Positions 1 through 9,248 of a stretch of DNA of 57,553 bases are shown here, in pieces (position 1 is the stretch's first letter; each line of letters opens with the position of its first letter). Both the position numbers and the translations under genes were made by a program. The notes below the pieces were generated by a model. It ran no database searches and was not told the origin of the DNA. It saw only the letters and a program-made list of their open reading frames with translations. Source of the DNA: Verrucomicrobiota bacterium (GTDB lineage: Bacteria > Verrucomicrobiota > Verrucomicrobiia > Chthoniobacterales > Terrimicrobiaceae); contig JAGWWS010000018.1 of NCBI GenBank assembly GCA_018970255.1, positions 1 through 57,553 of the forward strand, written 5' to 3'.

Positions 1-32
1 TTGCACTGACTCGCCCTCAAAACCCGCGCCAA

Positions 33-548
33 ATGAAAAAGCCTCTTGAAAATCTGATCCTTACGATCCGCAATCAAAAAGTGATTCTGGATGTGGATCT
101 CGCAGAAGTTTACGGGGTTGAAACGCGGGTTTTTAACCAATCGGTAAAGCGCAATGTCCATCGTTTCCCTGATGATTTCCGCTTCCAACTGACCCGGGAA
201 GAAGCCGTGGAGATCCTTTCTTCAAGATCACAAAATGTGATCTTGAAGCGCGGCCAGAACATCAAATACTGGCCCTACGTCTTCACTGAACACGGCGCGA
301 TCATGGCGGCCACGATTTTGAACAGCCCGGAGGCTGTCAAAATGAGTGTGTTCGTGGTGCGGGCGTTCATCCAAATGCGCGAGCAACTGGTTGCCAACGC
401 GGCCATTTTCAAACGGCTCGCCGAGATCGACAAAACCCTCCTCGAACACGACAAGGCGCTGGGTTTGATCTGGCAGAAAATACAGCCCTTGCTCGCACCG
501 CCTCCCGCTTTGCCAAAACCGCGGATCGGTTTCCACCGGGATTCCTGA
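33..548 (+). CDS. ORF6N domain DNA-binding protein
   Basis: A 171-residue protein. Residues 6-95 fit the ORF6N domain: the opening ILTIRNQKVILDVDLAEVYG, then VKRN, FPDDFRFQLT and the Y(V)FTEHGAIMAA block typical of this family. A short helical tail (about 110-150) follows, with a proline-rich end. ORF6N domains are known from phage antirepressor-like proteins and from stand-alone chromosomal genes of unclear role; DNA binding is inferred from the family. No phage genes surround it, and only 32 bases of upstream sequence are visible, so its operon context cannot be judged. The ATG at 33 is the only start giving the full domain. It converges on aspS. Confidence 0.85.
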   Translation: MKKPLENLILTIRNQKVILDVDLAEVYGVETRVFNQSVKRNVHRFPDDFRFQLTREEAVEILSSRSQNVILKRGQNIKYWPYVFTEHGAIMAATILNSPEAVKMSVFVVRAFIQMREQLVANAAIFKRLAEIDKTLLEHDKALGLIWQKIQPLLAPPPALPKPRIGFHRDS

Positions 549-563
549 AAACCCGTTCGGTCC

Positions 564-575
<12 letters not shown>
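548..575. terminator. Possible bidirectional terminator between ORF6N gene and aspS
   Basis: AAAACCC (548-554) can pair with GGGTTTT (567-573), and the right arm runs on into a T tract to 575. On the opposite strand the left arm supplies a shorter T run. The element sits exactly between two convergent genes and overlaps both stop codons, which is where a shared intrinsic terminator would be expected. The stem is short and A/T-rich, so this is a candidate only. Confidence 0.4.
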
Positions 576-2336
<1,761 letters not shown>

Positions 2337-2349
2337 AGGAATTTTCGGG

Positions 2350-3600
2350 TTAGGATTTTTGGGATTTCAGTTTCGGGGCGAGGGCGGCGTGGTCGAGCGT
2401 TTCCTCGCTGCGGGTGGCGAGGTGCTTGAGTTTCACTTGGGGCCATTCCTGGCCGACGATCGCCGCGTGGCGGGCGCCGAGGTGCTCGGCTTCCTGGAAT
2501 TGCTTGCCGACTTTTGCGGGCTTGAGCGGGAAGTCCGCGGAGAGGCCGACCTCGCGGAAGGATTGCACGAGCCCGAGCGCTTCGGCGCGGCAGGACTCGT
2601 CGGCGACAACCACGAAAACATCCAAGTGCGAAGCGAGTGCGGCGCGGAGCTTTTCGGCGGCTGCGGGGGTTTCGTCGATGAGGTGGCCGAGCACCACATC
2701 GCCCATGCCGAAGCCGATCGCGGGGAGGTCGGCAGACCCGTCGCTAAGCCCCTTCACGAGCCCGTCATAGCGCCCGCCCCCGGCAAGGGCGCGGAGGTTT
2801 TTCGAGCGGTCGAAAATTTCGAAGACCACGCCCGTGTAGTAGGCGAGGCCCCGCACGATCGAAAGGTCGGGCTCGACAAAACCCGAAAGCCCGCGCGCGG
2901 CGAGGGCTTCAAGGACCGGTCCGAAAGCCTCAGGGCTCCCGGCGGCGATGAAGGATTTCAGGTCGGAAACCGAGAGCCCCGTGGGCGCAAGCTTGGCGTT
3001 GAGTTTATCCTCGGGCTCGCGCTCGAGCTTGTCCGCGCAGGCCAGGGCGAGACGGCAGGCGGCTTCGTCGCAGCCACGGGATTGCAAAAAATCCATCCAC
3101 GCCTTGCGGTCGCTGAGCCGGACCACGAAATGCTCGGCGGTGAATCCGAACGCCCGCACCAGGTCGATCGCCAGCGCGAGGATTTCGGCATCCGCCTGCG
3201 GCGAGGACTCGCCGATGATGTCGGCGTTGAACTGCAGGAACTCGCGCAGGCGGCCCTTCTGCTGGCGCTCGTGGCGGAAAAAATTCGAGACGCAAAACCA
3301 TTTCATCGGTTTGCGGTAGTGCTTCTCGCGGGCGGCGACCATCCGCGCGAGCGTGGGCGTCATTTCGGGGCGCAGGGCAACCTCGCGCCCGCCGCGGTCG
3401 GTGAAGGAGTAGAGTTGCTCGAGGATTTCCGCGCCCTCCTCGTTTTTCTTGCGGTAGAGGTCGGCGGACTCGAGGACGGGCCCGTCGAATTCGGCAAAGC
3501 CGTATCGCCGCGAGACGGAGCGCCATGTTTCGACAACATGGTTCCGGCGCGCGCAATCCCCGGGATAAAAGTCCCGGAACCCCGGCAAAGCCTGCAGCAT
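2350..3600 (-). CDS. hisS: Histidyl-tRNA synthetase
   Basis: A 416-residue class II synthetase that attaches histidine to tRNA-His. Motif 1 begins with LPGFRDFYPGD; motif 2 is FFRHERQQKGRLREFLQFN; the HisRS-specific motif reads RGLAYYTGVVFEIF, followed by GGGRYDGLV and a C-terminal anticodon-binding domain. The usual form of that HisRS motif is RGLDYYT; here an Ala stands where Asp is normally found. I chose the ATG at 3600 because the family consistently starts just before LPGFRD; a longer reading back to 3861 would run into the divergent PilT-type gene and adds no recognisable sequence. It is followed within 13 bases by aspS, forming a two-gene synthetase operon. Confidence 0.96.
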   Translation of the reverse strand: MLQALPGFRDFYPGDCARRNHVVETWRSVSRRYGFAEFDGPVLESADLYRKKNEEGAEILEQLYSFTDRGGREVALRPEMTPTLARMVAAREKHYRKPMKWFCVSNFFRHERQQKGRLREFLQFNADIIGESSPQADAEILALAIDLVRAFGFTAEHFVVRLSDRKAWMDFLQSRGCDEAACRLALACADKLEREPEDKLNAKLAPTGLSVSDLKSFIAAGSPEAFGPVLEALAARGLSGFVEPDLSIVRGLAYYTGVVFEIFDRSKNLRALAGGGRYDGLVKGLSDGSADLPAIGFGMGDVVLGHLIDETPAAAEKLRAALASHLDVFVVVADESCRAEALGLVQSFREVGLSADFPLKPAKVGKQFQEAEHLGARHAAIVGQEWPQVKLKHLATRSEETLDHAALAPKLKSQKS

Positions 3601-3688
3601 GGCGGCAGGGTGCCTGTTCGCCGCGCCCCTGCAAAGCCGCAAAATTCCCCGTGGAAATGCCGCCGCCGTTCCTGTATGCGTCTCCGGA

Positions 3689-4777
3689 ATGTCAGCCCCC
3701 GACCTCTCCGGACTCACGCATGTCGACCACTTCCTCGCGGTGGGCAAGGAGTCGGGGGCCTCGGACATCCACTTGAGCGTGAATTCCCCGCCGGTGTGGC
3801 GCCGCTTCGGCATCCTCGAGCCGATCTGGCTCCAGGCGCCGCTTCTCACGCCCGAAAACACGGAGTCGTTGGCGATGGGGTTCCTTTCGGAAGAGCAGAA
3901 GCAACAACTCGCCGGGCGCGGGGATGTGGATTTCGCCTATGCGACGGAAATCGGCCGCTTCCGCGCGAGCGTCGTCCGCCAGCGCACCGGATACGACCTC
4001 GTCTTCCGGATTATTGGCGACGCCGTCCGCTCGATGGACGAACTCGGCCTGCCGGAGCAACTCAAGCTTCTCACGGAATTCCACAACGGGCTCGTCCTGG
4101 TCACCGGCTCGGTCGGAAGCGGAAAGAGCACCACACTCGCGGCGCTCGTGGACCAGATCAACCGCTCCCGGCGCGACCACATCATCACCCTCGAGGACCC
4201 GATCGAATACCTCATCCCGTCGCAGGGGTGCCATGTGACGCAGCGCGAAGTCCACACCCACACGAAATCTTTCGCCAATGCCCTCCGCGGCGCGCTCCGC
4301 GAGGACCCCGATGTGATCATGGTGGGCGAAATGCGCGACCTCGAAACGATCTCGCTCGCCATCACGGCCTCGGAGACGGGGCACCTCGTCCTCGGCACGC
4401 TCCACACAAGCAACGCCGCCCGCACGCTCGACCGCCTGCTCGATGTCTTCCCCACCGACCAGCGCGACCAGATCCGCATCATGGTCAGCGAGTCCCTCCG
4501 CGGGATCGTTTCCCAACAACTCGTCCCCCGCGCGGACGGCATGGGCCGGGCACTCGCGATCGAAATCCTGATGAACACCCCCGCGGTCGGCAATGTGATC
4601 CGCGAGGCGAAAACCTTCATGCTCCCCGGCATCATCCAGACCGGAAAAAAACTCGGCATGAAACTCATGGACGATTCCCTCGCCGAACTGTTCCAGGCCG
4701 GCGTCATCAGCGCCGAGGAGGCCGTTTACCGCGCCGAGCAAAAAGCCGACATGATGAAACTCACCGGCTACCAGTAA
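3689..4777 (+). CDS. PilT/PilU-type twitching motility ATPase (first copy)
   Basis: A 362-residue GspE/PilT-family ATPase, expected to act as a cytoplasmic hexamer that powers retraction of type IV pili. The N-terminal PAS-like part has the family's SGASDIHL motif. Then come Walker A (GSVGSGKST), the Asp box (ITLEDPIEY), Walker B (EDPDVIMVGEMRD) and the His box (GHLVLGTLHTSNA). I start it at ATG 3689 (MSAPDLSG) because the alignable PilT sequence begins there; extending upstream would overlap the hisS start. It is divergent from hisS with about 88 bases between starts. A second paralogue follows 64 bases downstream. No pilin or other pilus assembly genes adjoin. Whether this one is PilT or PilU cannot be decided by eye. 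Confidence 0.93.
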   Translation: MSAPDLSGLTHVDHFLAVGKESGASDIHLSVNSPPVWRRFGILEPIWLQAPLLTPENTESLAMGFLSEEQKQQLAGRGDVDFAYATEIGRFRASVVRQRTGYDLVFRIIGDAVRSMDELGLPEQLKLLTEFHNGLVLVTGSVGSGKSTTLAALVDQINRSRRDHIITLEDPIEYLIPSQGCHVTQREVHTHTKSFANALRGALREDPDVIMVGEMRDLETISLAITASETGHLVLGTLHTSNAARTLDRLLDVFPTDQRDQIRIMVSESLRGIVSQQLVPRADGMGRALAIEILMNTPAVGNVIREAKTFMLPGIIQTGKKLGMKLMDDSLAELFQAGVISAEEAVYRAEQKADMMKLTGYQ

Positions 4778-4841
4778 CCAACCGGACCGCCAAGGACCAC
4801 CCTCTTAAAACTTAATTCTTAAAACTTAAAACTTTCTCCCC

Positions 4842-5987
4842 ATGCCCTACATCGACCAATTTTTCCAAGTCCTCGTCGAGAGCGGCGCCTCGGACCTCCA
4901 CCTCGGCGAGGGGCAGCCGCCAAAGGTCCGCCGGCACGGCGAAATCATCCCGATCCGCGATGAGCCGCTCGCGCGGCAGGAAATGGCCCACATGCTCAGC
5001 GAAATTTGCTCGCCCGAGCGCTGGGCGCGCTTCGAGGAGGGCGGCGACCTCGATTTTGCCTACGAGATGGACGAGGACAACCGGTTCCGCTGCAATTACC
5101 TCAAGCAAACGCACGGCTACGGCGCGGTCTTCCGCATCATCCCCACGAAAATCAAAACGCTCGAGGACCTGCGCGTTCCGGAGATCATCAAAAGCTTCGG
5201 CCACATGCGCGGCGGCATCGTGCTCGTCACCGGCCCCACCGGCTCGGGCAAGAGCACCACGCTCGCGGCCCTCATCGACTACATCAATTCGAACTTTTCC
5301 CGGCACATCGTGACGATCGAGGAGCCGATCGAATTCGTGCACCGGAACAAAAAGAGCATCATCACCCAGCGCGAGGTGCCCGAGCATGCCGCGACATTCC
5401 CGGCGGGACTGAAAGCCGCGCTGCGCGAGGATGCCGATATCGTCCTCGTCGGCGAAATGCGCGACCTGGAAACGATCTCCCTCGCGCTCACCGCCGCCGA
5501 GACCGGGCTCCTGGTTTTCGGGACCCTGCACACGAACAATGCCCGCAAGACAGTGGACCGCATGATCGATGTCTTCCCGAGCGACCAGCAGGCGCAGGTG
5601 CGCACGATGCTCGCCGCCTCGCTGCGCGGCGTGGTTGCCCAGCTCCTCATGAAAAAGCAGGACGGATCCGGCCGTGTGGCCGTGAACGAAATCCTTGTCG
5701 TCAACAGCGCCGTGGCGGCGATCATCCGCGAAGGCGCCACGCAGAAACTCCAGGATGTGATCGTGGCCGGCAAGGGCGAGGGCATGCAGTTCATGGACGA
5801 CGCGATCTGGGAGCAACTCCTCGGCGGCGTGGTCTCGCCGCACGAGGCCTACATGAAGGCGATCGACAAGGCGCGGTTCCTCCCGTTCCTTCCGCCCGAA
5901 GAGGCGGGGCTGGCGAACGCCTCGGGTGCGGCCGACAACCCCGCGGATGCCGCGAAGTCAGGCAAGGCTGCTGTGCGCGGCCGCTGA
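4842..5987 (+). CDS. PilT/PilU-type twitching motility ATPase (second copy)
   Basis: A 381-residue paralogue of the preceding gene with the same layout: SGASDLHLGEGQPP at the N-terminus, Walker A GPTGSGKST, Asp box VTIEEPIEF, Walker B EDADIVLVGEMRD and His box TGLLVFGTLHTNNA. The C-terminal tail after about residue 350 is Ala-rich and probably disordered. Tandem pilT-pilU pairs are known in pilus-bearing bacteria, where both ATPases serve retraction; that role is inferred here. The Walker and His boxes are intact in both copies, so both should hydrolyse ATP. The last 30 bases overlap the 3' end of the convergent gluQ gene. Confidence 0.93.
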   Translation: MPYIDQFFQVLVESGASDLHLGEGQPPKVRRHGEIIPIRDEPLARQEMAHMLSEICSPERWARFEEGGDLDFAYEMDEDNRFRCNYLKQTHGYGAVFRIIPTKIKTLEDLRVPEIIKSFGHMRGGIVLVTGPTGSGKSTTLAALIDYINSNFSRHIVTIEEPIEFVHRNKKSIITQREVPEHAATFPAGLKAALREDADIVLVGEMRDLETISLALTAAETGLLVFGTLHTNNARKTVDRMIDVFPSDQQAQVRTMLAASLRGVVAQLLMKKQDGSGRVAVNEILVVNSAVAAIIREGATQKLQDVIVAGKGEGMQFMDDAIWEQLLGGVVSPHEAYMKAIDKARFLPFLPPEEAGLANASGAADNPADAAKSGKAAVRGR

Positions 5988-6797
5988 CGCCGCCATTTCC
6001 AAAACATCCCGGGGCGATTTTCCCGCGGCGCGCAGCTCCCGGATGGACAACCCCGCGGTCCGTTTTGCAAGGCGCCGCCCCTGTGCATCGACTGCCAGCG
6101 GGCAATGGAACCATGCGGGCGGTGCCGAGCCGAGGGCGCGGTGCACGAGGATTTGGCGGGCGGTGGAGGTGAGCAAATCCGCCCCGCGCACCACCTCGGT
6201 GACACCCATGGCCGCATCGTCCACCACCACCGCGAGTTCATAGGCGGGAACCCCATCCCGGTTCCAAACCACGAAGTCGCCGAAATCCACAAGGGCGGTT
6301 TTCCGGACCGCGCCGAAATTGCCGTCGGTGAAAGAAACCGTTTCCCCATCGGGCACGCGGAACCGCCAGTTCACGCCCTCCGGATTTTCAAAACCCGCCG
6401 CCTCCCGCGTTTCGCCGCGGAGTTCGATGGGAAAAACCGGTTCCTCGCCATGCGGTGCGAGGCTCGGGATTTCCCGCCTCGAGACCGTCGAGGGATAAAG
6501 CCATCCGCCATCGCGGAGTTTTTTCCATGCGGCGAGGTAGAGTTCCCTGCGTGCGCTTTGGAAAACCGGCCCGCCGTCCCAGTCGAGACCGAGCCACTGC
6601 AGGTCTTCGATGGCGGCTTGCGCGAATTCGTTTTTGCAGCGCTGCGGGTCGAGGTCCTCGATTCGCAGGACCAGCCTGCTTCCGCGTTCCCTGGCGCGGC
6701 GGTGCGCCACAGAAAATGTCGCCGCATGGCCGATGTGGAGAAACCCGGTGGGCGTGGGTGCGAGGCGGCCGCATTCCATTTTCGCGGGAACCACCAT
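5958..6797 (-). CDS. gluQ: Glutamyl-Q tRNA(Asp) synthetase
   Basis: A 279-residue truncated relative of glutamyl-tRNA synthetase lacking the anticodon-binding domain. The family glutamylates the queuosine base of tRNA-Asp. The HIGH signature reads TPTGFLHIGHA near residue 17 and the KMSKS-like loop reads RRLAKRTAGLS. RIEDLD and LGLDWDGGPVFQS are further class Ic landmarks. The zinc-binding cysteines usual in this family (YPCxC-type) are absent: the site reads YPSTVSRRE. The ATG at 6797 shares its A with the last base of the ribD stop codon (TGATG), so translation is probably coupled to ribD; an internal Met seven codons in (MECGRLAP) is an alternative start. It is the last gene of the rluB-ribD-gluQ run. 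Confidence 0.9.
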   Translation of the reverse strand: MVVPAKMECGRLAPTPTGFLHIGHAATFSVAHRRARERGSRLVLRIEDLDPQRCKNEFAQAAIEDLQWLGLDWDGGPVFQSARRELYLAAWKKLRDGGWLYPSTVSRREIPSLAPHGEEPVFPIELRGETREAAGFENPEGVNWRFRVPDGETVSFTDGNFGAVRKTALVDFGDFVVWNRDGVPAYELAVVVDDAAMGVTEVVRGADLLTSTARQILVHRALGSAPPAWFHCPLAVDAQGRRLAKRTAGLSIRELRAAGKSPRDVLEMAASAAAHSSLA

Positions 6798-7837
6798 CAA
6801 CGCGCCGCCGCCACCATGGCTTCTGTCCGCAGGCAGCCACCCACCAGGCGGTAGGTGGGGTTTTCCAACCGCACCGCTTCGGCATTCGACCTGGCGCCGA
6901 GCCCACCCACGGCCGGGATGGGTCCGCCGAGCAAGGCGGGCGCGGTGTAAAAGACAATCCGGTCCACGAGGTTTTTGTCGAAGGCTTCGCCAAGCGTTCG
7001 CCCGCCGCCCTCGATCAAGACATGCGCCACGCCGCGCTTGCCGAGGTCGCGGAGAACGGATGCGAGCGCCTTCCCCTTGTAAACAACCGTCCTGTCGCGG
7101 AACGCATCGGAGAGAAGGTGGCAGGCGGGATCCAGCTTGCCCGAGCGCGACCAAACGGCGCGGAGCGGTTGGACTGCACTTTTTTTGCCCCCGCGCACGG
7201 TGAGGTGAGGATTGTCGGCCCTCACGGTTTCGGCCCCGACGAGGACGGCGCCGCATTCGGAGCGAAGCCGCATGGCATCGAGGCGGGCGGCTTCCGATGT
7301 GATCCAACGCCGGCCGGGGGGCGAGGCAATGCGCCCATCGAGCGACATGCCGGCTTTCGCCGTGACGAAGGGCATGCCCGTCGAAATCCATTTGTTCCAA
7401 GCCCGGTTGATGGCGGCGCACTCGTCGCCGAGGACGCCGGATACGGCTTCGATGCCCGCCTTGCGCAAAATTTTTTCCGCACGCCCGGCGTTTTTGGGAT
7501 TCGGGTCGGGCGCCCCGAAAACCACGCGGGCAAGCCCGGCGGCAATGATGGCCGAGGTGCACGGCGGTGTGCGTCCTTGGGTGGAGCAGGGCTCGAGCGT
7601 CACATAGAGGGTCGCACCGCGGGCGTCCCCGGGTTTGGCGAGTTTGGCAATGGCTTCGATTTCCGCATGGGGCATGCCTGCGGCACGGTGCCAGCCGCGC
7701 GAGAGGATTCGGCCGTTTTTTACAACGATGGCGCCAACAGCGGGATTCGGCAGCGTCCGCTCGACGCCCTTGCGCGCTTCGCGGAGCGCGAGCCGCATGA
7801 AGCCGGCATCACTGTTCCGTGGGGGATTTTTTTTCAT
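6797..7837 (-). CDS. ribD: Bifunctional riboflavin biosynthesis deaminase/reductase
   Basis: A 346-residue two-domain enzyme performing the second and third steps of riboflavin synthesis: deamination of the pyrimidine intermediate and NADPH-dependent reduction of its ribose. The N-terminal deaminase shows TLPNPAVGAIVV, the zinc/catalytic HAE (GMPHAEIEA) and the second zinc motif PCSTQGRTPPC. The reductase half shows AKAGMSLDGRIA and LIEGGG. I chose the ATG at 7837 (MKKNPPRNSD), which overlaps the rluB stop as ATGA; a longer reading adds a stretch that is out of character and lies inside rluB. No other rib genes lie nearby, and I see no FMN riboswitch upstream. Confidence 0.93.
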   Translation of the reverse strand: MKKNPPRNSDAGFMRLALREARKGVERTLPNPAVGAIVVKNGRILSRGWHRAAGMPHAEIEAIAKLAKPGDARGATLYVTLEPCSTQGRTPPCTSAIIAAGLARVVFGAPDPNPKNAGRAEKILRKAGIEAVSGVLGDECAAINRAWNKWISTGMPFVTAKAGMSLDGRIASPPGRRWITSEAARLDAMRLRSECGAVLVGAETVRADNPHLTVRGGKKSAVQPLRAVWSRSGKLDPACHLLSDAFRDRTVVYKGKALASVLRDLGKRGVAHVLIEGGGRTLGEAFDKNLVDRIVFYTAPALLGGPIPAVGGLGARSNAEAVRLENPTYRLVGGCLRTEAMVAAAR

Positions 7838-8535
7838 TCGGCCGCGGGTTTTTCCCGGAGCTGGTCCAGTTCCTTTTTCGTCAGGTGGCGCCACGCGCCC
7901 GGGGGAAGCTTGTGGTCGGTGATGCGCCCGATGCGGGTCCGGCGCAACCGTTCCACTTCGTAGCCGCGGTCGTAGAGCATGAGGCGGATTTGGCGCTTGA
8001 GCCCCTGCCTGAGGACCACCCGGATGCGGTTGGGGCCGGTTTGGCGGAGGGACTCGAAGCGGGCCTTTCCGCCCTCGATGTGGAAACCGCGCAGGAGCTT
8101 CGCCGCGTGCGCCGGGTCGAAGGGTTTGTCGAGTTCGACTTCGTATTCCTTTTCGATCCGGTGCGAAGGGTGCGTGAGCCGCTGGGCGAGGTCGCCGTCA
8201 TTCGTGAGCAGCAACAACCCCTCGCTCTCGCGGTCCAAGCGGCCGACATGGAAAAGCGTGGAAAATTCCGCCGGGAGGATGTCGTAAATCGTGCGGCGGC
8301 CCCGCTCGTCCGAGCGCGTGGTGGTGAAGTGGCGGGGCTTGTTGAAAAGGACGGCGGTCTTCGCGGCGGTCCGGACGGCGCGCCCGTTCACGCGCACATC
8401 GTCGCCATCGGCGACTTGCGTGGCGAGGTTTTGGATGCGCTTGCCGTTGATCGAGACGGCTCCCGAGAAAACCAACGCCTCGCAGGACCTGCGGGAACCG
8501 AGGCCGGCGGATGCCAGGAAGCGGTTCAGCCGCAT
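7834..8535 (-). CDS. RluB/RsuA-family rRNA pseudouridine synthase
   Basis: A 233-residue pseudouridine synthase expected to modify ribosomal RNA. The N-terminal S4 RNA-binding domain (residues 1-60, MRLNRFLASAGLGSRR) is followed by the catalytic domain with the catalytic Asp in GRLDRESEGLLLLTNDG and the family motif LRQGLKRQIRLML. It could be RluB (23S), RluE/F or RsuA (16S); the general architecture fits RluB best. It begins 14 bases after the small basic protein gene and ends with an ATGA overlap into ribD, so it belongs to the same minus-strand transcript. Confidence 0.9.
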   Translation of the reverse strand: MRLNRFLASAGLGSRRSCEALVFSGAVSINGKRIQNLATQVADGDDVRVNGRAVRTAAKTAVLFNKPRHFTTTRSDERGRRTIYDILPAEFSTLFHVGRLDRESEGLLLLTNDGDLAQRLTHPSHRIEKEYEVELDKPFDPAHAAKLLRGFHIEGGKARFESLRQTGPNRIRVVLRQGLKRQIRLMLYDRGYEVERLRRTRIGRITDHKLPPGAWRHLTKKELDQLREKPAAE

Positions 8536-8548
8536 CGGCGGACCCGGA

Positions 8549-8704
8549 TCAATCCTCGGGCTTGGTTTTCGGAAGGCCGATGACGCGCTGGCCGTCCTTG
8601 AACTGCCCGCGCTTGCGGAGCAGGTCCACTCGCTCGAAGCGCTTCAAAACGCTGCGCTTCGCCTGGATGGCGCCTTTGCCTTTGAGACTGGGATGCTGGC
8701 TCAT
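8549..8704 (-). CDS. PVC-type small basic protein
   Basis: A 51-residue, highly basic protein starting MSQHPSLKGKGAIQAKRSVL and ending IGLPKTKPED. From memory it matches the 'small basic protein' family of Planctomycetes, Verrucomicrobia and Chlamydiae, with the conserved pattern M-S-x-H-x-S-L-K near the start, R-x-V-L-x-R-x-E-R in the middle and a GLPK motif. Its function is not established; the charge and size suggest binding to RNA or the ribosome. It lies just ahead of an rRNA pseudouridine synthase gene, which fits an rRNA-linked role (inference). It is the best taxonomic marker in the window. Confidence 0.8.
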   Translation of the reverse strand: MSQHPSLKGKGAIQAKRSVLKRFERVDLLRKRGQFKDGQRVIGLPKTKPED

Positions 8705-8774
8705 AAAAATCGAAGGGCGGGAAGACTGGGGGCGAAGCGGCCGGATTGCAACCGCTTTCTTTCCGTGCGCGCGG

Positions 8775-9194
8775 CTATTTTTTCAGGGCGTCCCGGATTT
8801 CCTCGAGCAAAACCTCGGTCCGGGTGGGCTCCGGGGGCGCGGCCGGCGCCGGTGCGGGGGCGCGCTTGATTTGGTTCACCACCTTCACGAGCGCGAAAAC
8901 ACAGGCGGCGATAATGACGAATTCGATCACGGTGTTGATGAACATCCCGTAGCCGATCACGGGCGCGCCGGCTTCCTTGGCCTTGGCAAGGGACTCGTAG
9001 GTTTTTCCGTCGAGGCTGAAAAAGAGGTTGCTGAAATTCACGCCCTTCAAAACAGCTCCGACCGGCGGCATGATCACATCGGCGACGAGCGTGTTGACGA
9101 TTTTCCCGAAGGCCGCGCCGATGATGACGCCCACGGCGAGGTCCACCACATTGCCGCGGGAAATGAACTCGCGGAATTCTTGTGCAATTTTCAT
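8775..9194 (-). CDS. mscL: Large-conductance mechanosensitive channel
   Basis: A 139-residue inner-membrane channel that opens under membrane tension to release solutes during osmotic downshock. It has the N-terminal amphipathic helix (MKIAQEFREFISRG), TM1 with the signature NVVDLAVGVIIGAAFGKIVNTLVADVIMPP (residues about 15-45), a periplasmic loop and TM2 with FINTVIEFVIIAACVFALVK. The C-terminal tail is proline/alanine-rich before the cytoplasmic helix (LLEEIRDALKK), a usual MscL layout and length. The upstream phosphatase-like gene ends 54 bases before it on the same strand. Confidence 0.96.
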   Translation of the reverse strand: MKIAQEFREFISRGNVVDLAVGVIIGAAFGKIVNTLVADVIMPPVGAVLKGVNFSNLFFSLDGKTYESLAKAKEAGAPVIGYGMFINTVIEFVIIAACVFALVKVVNQIKRAPAPAPAAPPEPTRTEVLLEEIRDALKK

Positions 9195-9248
9195 GCGGCG
9201 ACTTTCGGATCGCGCACAGCCGCTTCCAAGCCGAAAAAACCGCGCCGG

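Noticed and set aside
2359..4815. 818-residue plus-strand reading across hisS and the first PilT gene
   Set aside because: It runs antisense to hisS and then out of frame through the PilT-type gene. Composition (Arg, Pro, His-rich later) is that of a shadow frame.
7838..8775. FMN riboswitch ahead of ribD
   Set aside because: ribD overlaps rluB by four bases and has no leader of its own. The gap upstream of the small basic protein gene (8705-8774) is too short for one.
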